Assembly (NCBI RefSeq): GCF_019175285.1
Contig: NC_056527.1
Span: forward strand, 121,709,310 to 121,773,309
Direction: 5' to 3'
Source: Sceloporus undulatus
Taxonomy: Eukaryota > Chordata > Lepidosauria > Squamata > Phrynosomatidae
DNA length: 64,000 bases
Shown: one piece after another, positions 1 through 12,659 of the stretch
How the letters are laid out: every line of letters starts with the position of its first letter
Numbering within the stretch: the stretch's first letter is position 1
The notes under the pieces: generated by a model
The model's database searches: none
What the model saw: only the letters and a program-made list of their open reading frames with translations
Told to the model about the DNA's origin: nothing
Translations under genes and position numbers: made by a program

Positions 1-278
1 CATGATCCTATAGATACTGGTTATAAAATGAGTGTCGGTGGTGACAGTGCGTGACCTTACATTCCTCTGAATCCGGCCACTGTTAGGGTTCTCTGTGCAG
101 CTGTCGCAATGAAGCAAAGAAGGAAACAGGCCAATTTGGAGGAGCATTTCGAAAAGGAGCAAAGGCTGGAGTGAGGCCAAATGCAGTTGGCTGGGGCTCA
201 GGAGCAATTCCAAAACTTAAGACCTCCTTTCTGTAAAGAGCCCAGGGAAGGGGGAGAAATCATGGCTATGCCTGGCTT

Positions 279-462
279 GTTGCTGTTGTTGTGTGCCTTT
301 AAGTCATTTCCAACTTATGGTGATCCTAAAGTGAACCTATCATAGGGTTTTCTTGGCAAGATTTCTTCAGAGGAGCTTTGTGACTTGCCCAGGGTCAACC
401 CAGTGGGTTGATATGGCCGAGCCAGGATTTGAACCCTGGTCTCCAGAGTCCTAACCTGGCTC
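279..462 (-). repeat. Sauria-type tRNA-derived SINE
   Basis: The minus strand reads as a SINE. The BovB-like tail (TTGAAGGCACACAACAACAA type) lies at the left end and the tRNA-like B box (GGTTCAAATCC type) near the right end. The copy is moderately diverged and lacks the extreme 5' head. Confidence 0.8.
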
Positions 463-503
463 CAGTTTGCCTGGTGGCGAAGCGCAATCTATGATCTTGG
501 CCA

Positions 504-620
504 TAGAATTGGAAGGGATCCTAAAAATTGGAAGGAGGTCATAGAATTGGAAGGAGTCCTAAAGGCCATCGAATCCCAGCCGCTCCCAGTGCAAGAATCC
601 ACAGCAAAGGCATCCAGAAC
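504..620 (-). repeat. CR1-like LINE 3' fragment, diverged
   Basis: The plus strand carries the phrases catagaattggaagga and a diverged atccagcc-like run, the pattern of the complement of CR1 3' ends seen elsewhere in this window. A short repeated block (atagaattggaag twice) suggests local duplication. The family call is from memory and weak. Confidence 0.35.
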
Positions 621-828
621 TGGTTTTCATCCAGTAAGACCATCTTTTCCATCTTTGCTCACCTCTTGCTTTCAGAGATGAATTCCTAATGTTCAGCCAA
701 AAGCAGATGTGTTGGACTTGCCTTTGGACCCCAAACAATTTGTATGGGGTCCATTTTAGAGTGAGCATCCAATGTGCAACCCAGGGAGCCTGGAAGGGGC
801 TGTAAAACTAGCCTTGTTGTGGGTTCAT

Positions 829-1062
829 GTCTTGGTGTAGTGGTCTGAGCGTTGGATGGACACTGGAAACCAGGGTTCGAATCCAGCTTGGCCATGCAAA
901 CCCACTAACCGATTTTGGACAAGTCACACTCTCTCCGCCTCAGAGGATGACCATGGCCAACCCCCTCTGAATAAACTTTGCCAAGAATACACCATTATAG
1001 GTCCACCTTAGGGTTGCCGTAAGTTGAAAAGGACTTGAAGGCACACAACTATAACAACATTA
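829..1062 (+). repeat. Sauria-type tRNA-derived SINE
   Basis: A-box-like gtagtggtctgagcg, a B box (ggttcgaatcc), the body phrase cctcagaggatg and the tail acttgaaggcacacaac appear in order on the plus strand. It is close to full length. Confidence 0.85.
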
Positions 1063-1710
1063 GATTTTGCAACCCTGGTTTAGGAAAATAATCTTGGTCT
1101 GGCCACCTTGCTATTTATTCCTATTGAAAATGTTTGTGTCTGCCTTTTTCATCCTATGTCCAAAGGGAAATCACACCTTTGAAAGCCAAGAAAACCAACA
1201 CACGGCAACAGTTGCAACAGATTAAGAAAACTGTATGACGACAGTCGCTCAAACCCAAGCATCCAGCAATGATGCCACGTCCTGAAGTTCATTTTCCTGC
1301 CACCTGCAACCTGTGGGTTTTTCTTTTCTCCTTCACAGCCGTGACTGCACTTAACTCCCACCCAGTTCTTCTAACCTCAGCGTGCAAATAAAACTTCCCC
1401 AACCCGCTTTGCCGATTCCACAGATCTCTTTTCTGCCATATTTAGCTCTCACCCATTCCCCATGAATCCTAATTATAATTCCAATTCATAGCAAAAGAAG
1501 ACGGAGGAAGTAAGACCTTTGACACCTTTTTCAATCCGCAAAGAACTATTTTGAGTCCCCCTCCCACCTCAATGGGCTGAATTTGGGTAACGCTGTTCAC
1601 AACCAAATGTGGATTTCTTCGGGGTCTTGTAAAGTCAAGCGGATGCGTACATCTTGTTTCAGTTCCGCTATCTTCATGAGGAAGGCCCAAGAAAGAAATT
1701 GTTTCATATA

Positions 1711-1900
1711 CAGATGCTGCAAGGCTGCAGAATTAATGTAGTCAAACGTTTTGTAGCTTGTAGTTTGTTGTGGCACCAGGGCTCTCTCAGAGACAAGGCT
1801 AAATGTCTCACAAAACGACAAATCCCAGTGTTCCACAGCAATGAGCCATGGCAGTGAAAGCGGTGCCAAGCTGCATTAATTCTTCTGGGGAGATGCAGAA
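1711..1900. mobile_element. Palindromic MITE, family A
   Basis: The left arm (gctgcagaattaatg) and the right arm (gctgcattaattctt) are inverted, with ccatggcagtgaaagcggtg inside. The same sequence recurs near 13404, 19130, 36210, 51910 and 52530. It is a non-autonomous DNA-transposon-like repeat. The superfamily is not determined. Confidence 0.6.
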
Positions 1901-1996
1901 TTAATACATACTGTATATACTTATGTATAAGTCTAGATGTTTTTTAAAAATTGACCCAAGAAATCTGAGTCGACTTATCCATGGGTCAATGTTCAT

Positions 1997-2335
1997 GTTG
2001 TTGTTGTTGTTCTTGTTAGCTGATTTTGAGTTGATCTCGACTCATGGCAACTCATTGACTCAGTTTCTCCAAGACTCCCTCTCCTCCACTATTCTTTTCG
2101 GTTCTTGCAAATTCATACCTGTGAGCTCCTTAAGAGTCCATCCATCTTGCATGTGATATTCCTCTGTTTCTTCTCCCCTCCACCTTTCCTAACTTTATTG
2201 TCTTTTCTAATGTTTCATGCCTTTTCATGATGTGCCCAAAGTACGACAGCCTCTGCGCTGTGCAAAGAGATGCCTCTGCTTCCATTGTCCTTTCAGTGTC
2301 TCCTCTTTGCCCCATTGCAAATCTTGCCCCCACAA
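1997..2335 (-). mobile_element. BovB (RTE) LINE 3' end fragment
   Basis: The minus strand encodes YFGHIMKRHETLEKTIKLG followed by KVEGRRNRG and RWMDS, recognisable as the C-terminal end of the BovB reverse transcriptase protein. This is followed by the BovB-type 3' end with an AACAACAACAA tail. The rest of the LINE is absent, so the copy is 5'-truncated, as is usual for LINEs. Confidence 0.7.
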
Positions 2336-3081
2336 ATGGAAAGGCAATGGGGAAAGTGGGGGAGAGGCCATGCTAAGCCTACCCTGCAAGGCTGTGAAGG
2401 ACTGGTCTGTCCCTTTGATGCTCTGTGGGGTTTTAATTGTTATTTGCACCACCATCCTGGAAGGGCGAATGCCGCGATGGGACCAACCTGTGCCCAGTTC
2501 CACGTGAGGAGGCCGGTTGCTCCAGGGAGGCCGGCTTAAGCCCACAAACTAATAGGCACTTGTGGCAAGAATGGTGCCAGCCAGGGCGTCTGTCTTCCCT
2601 TTGCATCTGGCTTCCCAGGCTGGAAGTGTTGTTGCTCCGCACTTAGCTGAAAAGCAAAGCATTCCAAGGCAATTACATGGGGCGGAACTGCCTGGCCTGG
2701 GTGGCGCTTGCTTCACTCGAGGTGTTGCTGGCATCACTGCATGCCACACCAGTGAGCAAAGGAAAGGGAAAATGTGTAGCCCTGGGCCACTGCAAGGGTT
2801 AAGGAGGCCAAAATGGTCCTTCTGTTCACAGCCTGGAAAAAGAAAGAAGCTAGTGAGAACATCCTGTGAATCAGAAGCGCAAGAGAGACAGAGGCTGGGA
2901 TTCCGCATCAATGAGCTGGAACAGAATGTCACACTCACAAAGTTGTGCACAATGTTACATCATAACCCCCATGCCCAGCACCCAAGTCTTACAATCTTTG
3001 AGCTTTCTCTGAGTCCCATCGCCATCTTAGGCTTTTCTGCTGAGGACTCAAAGAAGTGTCTTCTCACTGGCTGGTTTTAAG

Positions 3082-3183
3082 CCATGGGTCTCCCTTCCAA
3101 GGCTTTAGGCCATGGATCTCCCTTCCAAGAATTAGACCATGGATCTCCCTTCCAAGACTTAGGCCATGGATCTCCCTTCCAAG
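3082..3183. repeat. Minisatellite, about 27-bp unit, 4 copies
   Basis: The block ccatggatctcccttccaag recurs four times with 7-8 variable bases between. It lies inside the interrupted family C element. Confidence 0.85.
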
Positions 3184-3496
3184 GGAGACATGGTTGGCCC
3201 ACCGCTGCTCTTATCACAGAAGGAACCATTTCTAGGTGAAAGGCAAGAATACAATCTGTCCTGGAAGCACTGATCCTCTCTCTGCTCTCTCATCCATACA
3301 GCCTTTAATGTGCTGAAATTTTGTAGGTTCTTTGGCATCAATTTCCTTTGCTTCATTATTTAGATCCTTTGTTACACACCCCTAAGTTTTACCCTTGGCT
3401 TATCCTCGGGTCATATCAAAATCCATAATTTTGGCCCCAATACTTGTCCTCGACTTATACATGAGGTTGACTTATAGCTGAGTAGATATGGTATAT

Positions 3497-3716
3497 TGTG
3501 TGTCTTCGAGTCATTTCTAACTTACGGCAACCCTAAGGCAACCCTATCACAGGGGTTTGGGGGGGGGATTTTGGCCAGAGGGGGCTTGCCATTGCCTTCC
3601 TCTGAGGCTGAGGGACTTACCCAAGATGGGTTTCAGTGACAGACTGGGAATTCAAAAACTGGTCTTCCAGTGACTCCCAGTCCAGCACTCAAACCACTAC
3701 ATCAAGCTGGCTCTTA
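3497..3716 (-). repeat. Sauria-type tRNA-derived SINE
   Basis: It reads as a SINE on the minus strand: gtgtgtcttcgagtcattt is the tail end and caaaccactacatcaagctg the head. It abuts the end of the family C element. Confidence 0.75.
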
Positions 3717-3989
3717 GGACAATATATATGGATTAATAATTGTATACAAGGCGTAAACTGAAAATATAGCAAAGATTTTTGTGTACAAAATACAGTCATA
3801 AGGAAATATTGCACCGTGTCAGATACATTTGGTGCATGCATTTGAAACAATACTCTCCAAATACCTGCAAAGCAAATGAAAAAATAAGTCTGCGGGGATT
3901 TCCGATGCGTGACACCAAAGCCTGGGATTGACAGCGAAGCCTCCTTAGAGTAGGAGGCAAAGCGTTATACTTTTACCTGGTCCAACAGA

Positions 3990-4205
3990 GAGAACTGATA
4001 TTTGAAAAGTCAAAATACATGTTGAGCCTCCATTATCCAGAATTCCAAAAGCCGAAATATCCTCAAATCCAAAATTGTCCACACAAGTGGCTGAGGCAAT
4101 GACACTTTGGCTTTCTGATGGTTCAGTGTACACAAACTTTGTTTCATGCACAAAGTTATGAAAAATATTGTATAAAATGACCTCGAGGCCATGTGCATAA
4201 GGTAC
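3990..4205. mobile_element. Tigger-like MITE type 1, diverged
   Basis: ttgagcctccattatccag and the repeated phrases attccaaaagccgaaat and caaacttt resemble the copies at 19798-20030 and 28128-28495. These look like the short Tigger derivatives (MER8-like) that open with caggttgagtatcc. The family is recalled, not tested. Confidence 0.45.
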
Positions 4206-4424
4206 AATCAGCCCTCCTTATCCACATATTTTTTTATTCACGGATCCAAGCATCCACGGCTTGAAAATATTCCCAAAAAAGCAGGCCTTGATTTTGCTAT
4301 TTGATATAAGGGATACCATTTTGCTATGCCATTGTATTTAATGGGACTTGAGCATCCACGGATTTTGTTATTCATGGGAGATCCTGGAACCAAACCCCAG
4401 CGGATAACAAGGACCCACTGTAGA
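4206..4424. mobile_element. Tigger-like MITE type 2
   Basis: The termini caatcagccctccttatcc and (reversed) cagtgggtccttgttatcc form an inverted pair. Internal text such as gagcatccacggatttt recurs in opposite orientation at 29188-29425. The termini are of the CAG...TATCCG kind typical of TcMar-Tigger derivatives. Confidence 0.55.
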
Positions 4425-4689
4425 TGCAAATATAGGTATTCCAAAATCTGATAAGTGCCAAAATATGGAACTTTTCTGGTCTCGAGCATTTTGGCAAAGG
4501 GAGGTCCAACCTGTCCTCCATTGTCCCTTGGGCCATTCCAGGATCACTTGCGCACAAGACTTTGCTGTGCAGAGAACGGTGCAGAAACCAACAACACACA
4601 CTTGTGTCTGAAAACGGTGTGTTTACCTGGCAGTAATTGCCCACTGCACATCACAGCCCAGCAACACACAAGTTAAAGGTCCATGCTTG

Positions 4690-7600
4690 ACGTTGGAGTT
4701 GCACAATGCTGGCTTGGAAACGATAATTACAGTGTCAGTGAAAATGCTGTCGTTATATAATTGCTTTGCGCGCTCAGGCTCACAAGCAATTGGGCAGGTA
4801 ATTGCAGAAACTGGAGGGAGCTAATGAGAGGAGTTTGGTATTAGAAACGGAGCCCAGCCTGCCATCATCACAAGTGGAATGCCGCCATTCCATCCGCGAT
4901 CGGACAATTGTTGCAGAAACGACAACAGGGTTTTTGGGAAATTGCAGGTGCATCCTCTGAAGGGGCAGGTAAACTCGACAGAGTTGGAAGAGTGGATTTC
5001 CTGCACAATTCTGCAGGAAGCATAGATTTCAGGTGGAAAGAATATCAAAAATATGGCTTTTTGCAGGTAGCAAATCATGCACAAAGCATGATGCTACAAA
5101 GGTGTGTCTCCTCAGTATAACCAATGCATCCTTTCTGACGTAGATGGGAGCGAGTGGGGTTTGGTGCAGAGGTTATATTGTCATTTTTAAAAATGTTATG
5201 GGGATTTATGGATGCACGGACAGAAGGATATTCTGGCACACAATGTAAGCCTAAGAAGTGAAAGCTCTGTTCCAAAGATCAGGGCTGTTGTTGTATGAGG
5301 TTGAAGGAGGCCGGAAAAAAGACCTTTTCTCCCTTTGTAGCTGCAAAGAGAGATTAGCACAGGATTTTCAAAAACTGCATGCTGTGACTGTTTAGCTTCT
5401 GCGCATATGCACAGTTTTTTTCAGAGTGGAAATGTGATCTTTTCTTGCAGGCATATTTTCGGCAAGTTCGTGCGCGCTTTCCTCTCTCCATCTGTCTGCG
5501 CAGATGTGGGTTTCTCTCTCCATCCAAAATATGCACGTTTTTAGATGCACTCAGAGGGGGTGCAAATTTGTGCATCCATTTATGAATCCCCTGTGTGTGT
5601 GTTAGATGAATTTGATACACACAGAGCGCAATATTTCATCCATGCGCAAGTCAGGAAAAAAATTAGAAATGTTTGGAAGTATGCTGTTTGTGAATCCCAA
5701 TATTTTTCTGTGTTATTTGCACACCTGTGATTTCTGCATGTTCACTTTCACATTTTGGTGTGTGCTGCAGACTTTTGCACATGCACATACATGTGCAAAG
5801 CTTAGAATGGGCATTTCATGCAGAAACCTAGATTTGTAAGCATTGTAAATCTAGATATTCAAACAGATGTGTGTTTCAAATGCATACATGTGGCACACAT
5901 TCATCTCCATGTTCATATGCACATTTGTGTGCCCTTCTGCTGCAACTGCATGTGCGCGCACACATGCCTAATCTGAATATGTGAGCACTGCACATCTCTG
6001 TATGCACTATGCATGCATGGGTCTTTGTCTTTTCTGGATGGAGATTTTTATAATTCCATGGATGAGTATTTGTATATGTACAGCAGTGTGTGAAAGCGAA
6101 CCATCCTTTGGGATAGAAGATGTGGGCTTTATGCACAAAAAATACGCACCATCTAGGCACTTGTTCAATGGATATTTATAAGTCTGCACTTCCATCCATG
6201 AGAGTGCATTTTGGTGCTTCTCTGGATGTGCCTAGATTGGAGATGACACACTTTATTCCTTGAGGGATCTGTTGACTCTTGTTCAGAAATATGTCCCTTG
6301 CTTTGCCAGTGATATGCCAGGGCTGTGCCCTTCCCATGCACTTCATCATATTTGTCAATTTCACTTCTGCTTTAGTCACAGATGAGATGCCTTCTGGAAC
6401 CCAGAGATCCTCTTGTTCTGCTTCCTTCCAGGATGATGACTTTTCTCCTGTGTTTTTGCAAAAGCTTCCCATGCAACTTTGTCGGATGCACAAGTCCCCT
6501 TTTGCTCTAAAAGGGAGGATGGGGAGCTGTATCCCGTGTTTTGTTGTATTAGGGCTGCAAATCCTCCTTGACTCTTTCATTCTCATATGGGAGAAAGAAT
6601 ACATGCAGTAGTTTTCTCCTTATTATGGCAGAAGACAAGTATTACTCTGCTGTAGTCTCCCTATATTTGAATGTCCAGAAGTGTTGTGAAGGAATATGGT
6701 TTTCTGCACATATAGAGATGCACACAAAACTGTTTTTTCTGTGCAGAAAACAGGTTCTGGTGTAGGAAACACTCTTTTCTGTGCAAGAAAACCCATCTTC
6801 TCTGCAGAAAGCAAAAAGGTCTGCACCAAATGTATGTAAAGAGGTCAGATAAGAGGAGAAAACTGCACAAAATTCTCACTGGGCTGTTATTCTTCATGAG
6901 AAGGATTCCCAGCTGTCAGAACTGCCACTACTATCACATATATGATGCTACAGCATCACATAGATGCTACTACTGTGGGCAACTGTGGTGTGGCCAGTGG
7001 CTGTTGTCCCACCCCTGTGAACATTTGGGGCCTGCAAAGATACCCCCTGTCCCCCCAAAATAAAGACACAGAAGTGCCCAGAAGTTTACTTCTGGTTGTG
7101 AAAAACTACTTTTTTAACAGTACAAGGAGTTTCTGCAACCTGTTTTAAAAGTGAATGGCCAATGCTTGAGACTTGGAGGAGAGGCAATTTACACATTTTT
7201 GGACAGAGGAAGGGCAGTCTGGAGGCATCAGGGGTCACAAGAATAGCCTTGGTGGCCCCCATAGAGGATATAGGATACTGAGATATAGGATAGAGCAATG
7301 TTGCCGAAAGTGGGGTCCATTGACTGGTGCCAGTCCATCGGCGAGTTGCTAGGAAAGAAACAAACAATTGTAGCCGATGGCCAACAAAATATGGTACCCC
7401 TCCCAGGGACACTGGGTATGTGTGTGTGTATGGCATTGCTAGTCTCTCACAACACATAGCTCACAAATACACCCGTTTGGAGCTCTTCTGCTTTAATATT
7501 TTGGGCAGAAAGGAAATATTGACAGGTAATTCACATGCCACTTTTATAGGCCCAACTGACTTCTATTTAAGGGGTCAGGTGTCTCCATTTTTGGTCCTCT

Positions 7601-8850
7601 ACTACTAACCAAGATGACTGGAGTTTCTGGGACTTGAAACCCCAAAACAGCTGGAGGACCAGAGACCGACAACTAGTGCTTTACTGCGTGGAAGCTGATT
7701 ATTAGTAAGAGCGTAATACAGGTTGTATTCTGTACATGAAATGATATCTAATTACTCCTCTCCCCCCGGTCCGCCATCGCAACTGGGCAGAACAAAATAG
7801 TTCCTCTGACGATAGTTACATAATTTCTTGCCACAACAGGTGTGTCCTGAGGAGGTTTTCCTGAGACACCCAGCAATGCAGCAACCTCCAGGAATGCGTC
7901 CCTCTTCTTCCCTGTCCCCAGCTCTTCAGGTCTTGTCATACTATCCGGGAAGGCCTCTTCCAGGACAAAATGTTACTCCTTTGTGAAACTCTACCCATCC
8001 TCTTCCTCCGCCTCTTTGTCCCTGGAAGCTGCTGCTGACGTCTATCAGATTCTTTCTGATGGGTGGGACTGGGAAGCCACAATATAGGTGCATAGAGAGG
8101 ACGCAAGGAAATAGACAACAAGTGTTCAGCTGATGTTTTGCTTTGGTTTCATCTTGTGGAGAGCTTTGCGTAAATGGTGCTTTAATGGGATGGAGTCAAA
8201 AAGCAGCCCCTTGGCTCTTTCTGTGCCCTTAAAAGGATTCTTTGGGCCTCTCCTGGAAGTCAGTTCACCTTTTGAACACCTTTAAATAGATTGCAGGGCT
8301 GTCCTGCCCTGCAAAACATATCAGCTGTGATGCTGCATCGGAGGCTACGGTGCATACTTTTACGACAACGGAGCTGTATTGCTAATGCAATGCACAACTT
8401 TGTTAGTGAATTGCAATGGTGCACAAGAAAGCCCCCTGAAAGATGTCCTGTTGTGCAAGAGGGGCTCCCAGTGGGACATACAGTGCTTTAGGACACATTG
8501 TCCATTGGGATACATTGAGCGTCAGGACATATCGCACAAGAGCTGACACTGTTGGATCCACTTGCGCAGTGATCCCAATGAAAAATGTGGATGTTCCACA
8601 ATGGGGCAATTCAACTTTATGTAATCGTAACTGATGACATGACTTCCCAATAGGATACCAGCCACCATTTTTCTGTCTCCCAAAAGCAGCACCAGACTTC
8701 TGGCTGCTTTCGGAAGGGTGTGGCTCTCGTTTTCAGGCATTTATGGCCCCTAAAGATCCCCCTGGATGCCTGATTTGATTCATCCACTTACAGGAAAATA
8801 GCTTGATGTGTCGCCACTGATTCTCCCTACAGCGTGGAAATGGCTGCGAT
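4690..8850. other. Intergenic DNA, no gene recognised
   Basis: No coding pattern, RNA gene or identifiable transposon stands out. The part 5390-6850 is unusually rich in TGCA, GTGCA and TGTGC words on both strands and gives several medium-length open frames without recognisable protein motifs. A weak repeat-like phrase (agtggggtccattgactggtg) occurs at about 7310. Confidence 0.5.
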
Positions 8851-8857
8851 GCAGGGG

Positions 8858-9052
8858 CTTTGTTGCTGCTGTGTGCCTTCAAGTCATTTCCAACTTATGG
8901 AGACCCTAAGGCAAACCTTTCACGGGGTTTTCTGGGGCTGAGAGTGTGGGACTTGCCCTAGATCACCCAATGGGTTTCCATAGCTGAGCAGGGAATTGGA
9001 CCCTGATCTCTAGAGCTGTAGTCCAACACTTGAACCACTACACCATGCTGCC
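8858..9052 (-). repeat. Sauria-type tRNA-derived SINE
   Basis: Minus-strand copy. The tail (tgtgccttcaagtcatttcc) is at the left and the head (cactacaccatgctgcc) at the right. It carries an internal deletion in the middle of the body. Confidence 0.8.
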
Positions 9053-9059
9053 TATATTG

Positions 9060-10164
9060 TTAAAATGGTGGGTTCTGGGAAGGGAGGCACAGTTATGGAA
9101 ATGTAGCCACATGTGACGTATGTTTCCTGATGCAGGGTTCCAGTCATTATTTTGAATGATGGGAAATTAGCATGACAACTAGATACCCCTCCCCAGGATT
9201 TCTTGCAATGCTTTTGAATACTTCTGATCACTGCCAACAAAGGACTACCCATAAAAAAGGATGAATGCAGGGCAAATTGTCCAGAAAGACCCCTTAAAAC
9301 CGAGGCTGACCTTGGATGTAGTAACTTAAAACCATGATGCCATGTGATAAGTAACTTTTGACTTGTTAAAAATCCTCCCTGTGATAAAGTCCATAGGAAC
9401 TATAATATAGGAACAAATTGATAATTCAATCCTGAGTTCCTAGCAGTAGTTATCCAGATGTTATTGGAAGCTTACAGGTAAGAAGTGATGGAGATGGTCA
9501 AATATGACACAGGACAAATGTTCTTTTAAATGATGACAACAACAAAGATTAGTCTTATATTGTGATGGGAAGGCATAACTGAATGGGGACCAGTGTATAA
9601 ACTGGAGTTGGTCATCCAAACTCTTTTAAATCTGGAGAAGGTCCGCATGGTCTCCCCACCAAGGATACACCACACGATCACCAATACATTGGTACAGATC
9701 CACATGTTCTCGATTAATGCTTTCTACCTGGCATGAACATACTTTCCAAACTAACCTGCATGGATTCGGATTCTGTCAATACAACCCTGAAAATGTGGCC
9801 GAAGCGAGAATCAGCCCAGTTGGTTGCTTAAAGAGAAACTTTGGCAAGGTAAGTCCACACACAGATGGAGAAACTGGAAAGTGGTGGTGGCTTCATAGTG
9901 TACATCCTTACTACTTTGCAGAGGGGTGAAACAACAGCCCGTGTGTCTCAAGTGTAGTAAGCTTATCCATGGGTCATAAGCTTTCTTCTCTGCTACCTGA
10001 CTCCAATAAATGACTGTCCTCATGCAGCTGCAAAAAACGTAAAGGAAGCAGAAGTAGTCATATTTCTCCATCGAGACGACATTTCACATCATGGCTCATT
10101 CCAAGGGGAGACCTTTCACCTGCCTCATTGGTCTTTTTGGTACTCCAAATGTGAGGTTATAGAA
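9060..10164. other. Intergenic DNA, nothing recognised
   Basis: Short open frames on both strands show no motif and no splice-flanked coding pattern. No repeat family that I recognise is present. Confidence 0.5.
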
Positions 10165-10582
10165 AGAGTACCATATATACCTGACTATAAGTCGACCTCA
10201 TGTATAAGTCGAGGGCAAGTTTTGGGGCCACCATTATGGATTTTGCTATGACCCGTGGATAAGTCGAGGGTAAAACTTAGGGCCATATAGCAAAGGATCT
10301 GAAGGACGAAGCAAAGCAAAACAATGTGAATGAACTTATAAAATTTCATCAGACATAACTTTTTGTGTTTACTCTTAAGACTGGATGGAAGAGAGAGTAG
10401 AGGGAGTCTGTGCTTCCAGGACAGATTAGACTCATGCTTTTCACCAGGAGATGGTTACTTCTTGTAAATAAGAGTTAAGATATAGTACTTACATTGACCC
10501 ATGGATAAGTCAACTCAGTTTGTTTGGGTCATCTCCCCCCCACCATAATTTCTAGACTTATACATCAGTATATACAGTAATT
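10165..10582. mobile_element. Family C MITE, near full length
   Basis: It begins catatatacctgactataag and ends acttatacatcagtatata, an imperfect inverted pair. Internal phrases (gacccgtggataagtcgagg, tccaggacagatta) match the copy at 12225-12659 in the opposite orientation. The A/T-rich termini and TA-rich flanks suggest insertion into TA, but no target duplication is clear. Confidence 0.65.
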
Positions 10583-10944
10583 GTTGTGTCTTAATAACCA
10601 TGTGATTCTTAACCTTCTCATTCATATATATGTGCACCCAGTGTTTGACGGGACTCTGGTTGCTGTGGTTGAGCTCAGTCAAATGTTACCCCACTTCCTT
10701 ATGCAACATTTCAAGAAGTTACCAATGACAGTGAACGTGAAGCCGAACGCAAACAGGACATGATGCGGCTGTTTGATCCCTTGCCACCAAGTTCCTCACA
10801 CCTCACAAACCACAACCTCTTGGTGTTCAGACCCGTGCCTTTCGTACGCAAAAACCCTCTGGACCAAAACTATTCATCACTTGGGCTGCGTAGAGCAAGA
10901 CAGATACACCGTATAATGTATTCCCTCACAAACTAATGGGAGCG

Positions 10945-10945
<1 letters not shown>

Positions 10946-10978
<33 letters not shown>
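10946..10978. repeat. (GT)n microsatellite
   Basis: Uninterrupted alternating GT run of about 33 bases. Confidence 0.95.
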
Positions 10979-10980
<2 letters not shown>

Positions 10981-11668
10981 CAACCAGATGGCATAAGTGA
11001 CAAAAGGAGCATGTGCAGAGCACTGGGAAGAACCACAGCAGAAGTGTAGCCCTCCAGGTGTTGCTGGGCAGCAAGTACTACCTATCTGTGTGTACATACA
11101 CACAGAGTAGAATGTGGAGCCTGTAGCAGTGAACTATACTCCTAATCCTTCAACTGAGAGTAGTCTAGTCGAATCCCTATAAACCACCAAATGGTGGCTG
11201 GGATGCTCCTTGGTTAGTCTCAGCTAGAGTAGACCCATGGATTGTTGGGTTGTGAATTGACATATGGGCGAATGCCATTGATCCATCCAATGTAATTCAG
11301 ACTACCAGCAGGGTTCAGGGCAGTGTCTGTCAACAACCATGTGAAACCTCCTCTCCTTTGTAGAAGAGGCGAGCGTCCAAGACCAACATGGAAACATGTC
11401 CAGGCAGGATTATGGGCCTTCAAGTCCTCGCCCTGAGCTGCCTGCCTACTTGGAACTGGTTCGGTCTCTTTTCTTGCCAGCTGCCAGCCTCTCCTTTGGC
11501 TGCTCCCAAAGGACAGTAGCATGGCTTTTCTTCTCCGTGGGTGTGTGAAAAGATACCCAGGTTCACCAGGTGTAGAGATAAATCATTGGATATGCCAAAG
11601 GTTCTCACGAGTGGAGGTCATGAAGATGAGTTATGATAGGTGAGGTATAGAATAAAGGAGATGTGTCA

Positions 11669-11868
11669 TTGTTGTTTTGTGTGCCTTCAAGTCGTTTCTG
11701 ACTTATGGCGACCCTACGGCAAACCTATCATGGAGTTTTCTTGGCAAGATTTGTTCAGAGGAGATTTGCCATTGCCTTCCCCTGAGGCTGAGAGAGTGTG
11801 ACTTGCCCAAAGTCACCCAGTGGGTCTCCAGAGTCCTAGTCCAACACTCAAACCGCTATGCCACATTT
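11669..11868 (-). repeat. Sauria-type tRNA-derived SINE
   Basis: Minus-strand copy with a good tail (gtgccttcaagtcgtttctg). It has lost part of the B-box region. It is followed immediately by a plus-strand copy. Confidence 0.85.
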
Positions 11869-11897
11869 GCTCCATACACACAAATATACACACATGT

Positions 11898-12128
11898 CCA
11901 GCATGGCGTAGTGGTTGAGCATTGGACTATGACTCTGGAGACCAGGGTCTGAATCCTATTTCGGCCATGTAAACCTATTGGCTGACATGAGGCAAATCAC
12001 ACACTCTCAGCCTCAAAGGATGGCCATGGGAAACCCCCTCTGAAGAAATGTGCCAAGAAAATCCCATGATTTCCCTCACAACCTTAGGGTTGCCATAAGT
12101 CAGAAATGACTCGAAGCCACACAACAAC
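11898..12128 (+). repeat. Sauria-type tRNA-derived SINE, near full length
   Basis: It begins ccagcatggcgtagtggttg and passes through ggagaccagggtctgaatcc. It ends gaagccacacaacaacat and is followed by a short TG repeat (12128-12150). One of the better preserved copies in the window. Confidence 0.9.
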
Positions 12129-12224
12129 ATGTGTGTGTGTGTGTGTGTATGTGTTGTTTTGTGCCTTCAAATAATTTATACATCATATATATCAGTGAAA
12201 GCATCCTATGCAGAGCATTGTACT

Positions 12225-12327
12225 GTATATGTACTCATGTATAAGTCTAAACATTTAGGTTAAAAAATTGACCCAAAAAACCTGAGTCGACCTATCCATG
12301 GGTCAATGTAAGTACTGTACTTTAAAT

Positions 12328-12371
<44 letters not shown>

Positions 12372-12659
12372 GGTGAAAGGCAAGAGTTTAATCTGCCCTG
12401 GAAGCACTGACCCCCTTCTACTCTCTAATCCATCCAGCCTTTAGTATGAGCACAAATAGCTATGCTTTCTAGAATTTTGCAGAATAAGGAATACTTCTGC
12501 ATTTCTTTAGCATCATTTTCCTTTGCTTTACATCCTTCCTTACGTGCCCCTAACTTTTACCCTCGACTTATCCAGGGGTCATATCAAAATCCATCATTTT
12601 GGCCCCCAAACCTACCCTCGACTTACACATGAGGCCGACTTATAGTTGAGTATATATGG
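12225..12659. mobile_element. Family C MITE, most complete copy
   Basis: The termini actgtatatgtactcatgta and (reversed) catatatactcaactataa form an inverted pair, with gacttatcc/ggataagtc motifs repeated just inside each end. An (AC)n run (12333-12368) interrupts it, and a hAT element is inserted at its right edge. Confidence 0.7.
12333..12368. repeat. (AC)n microsatellite
   Basis: Uninterrupted AC alternation of about 36 bases inside the family C element. Confidence 0.95.

Larger units (their letters stand above)
1908..3496. mobile_element. Family C MITE (gtcgactta termini), interrupted
   Basis: The left end (actgtatatacttatgtata) and right end (cttatagctgagtagatatg) are inverted relatives. 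The internal text at 3220-3440 matches the intact copy at 12225-12659. About 1.2 kb of other DNA, including a BovB 3' fragment and a small tandem repeat, now separates the two ends, so this is an old element split by later insertions. Confidence 0.6.
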
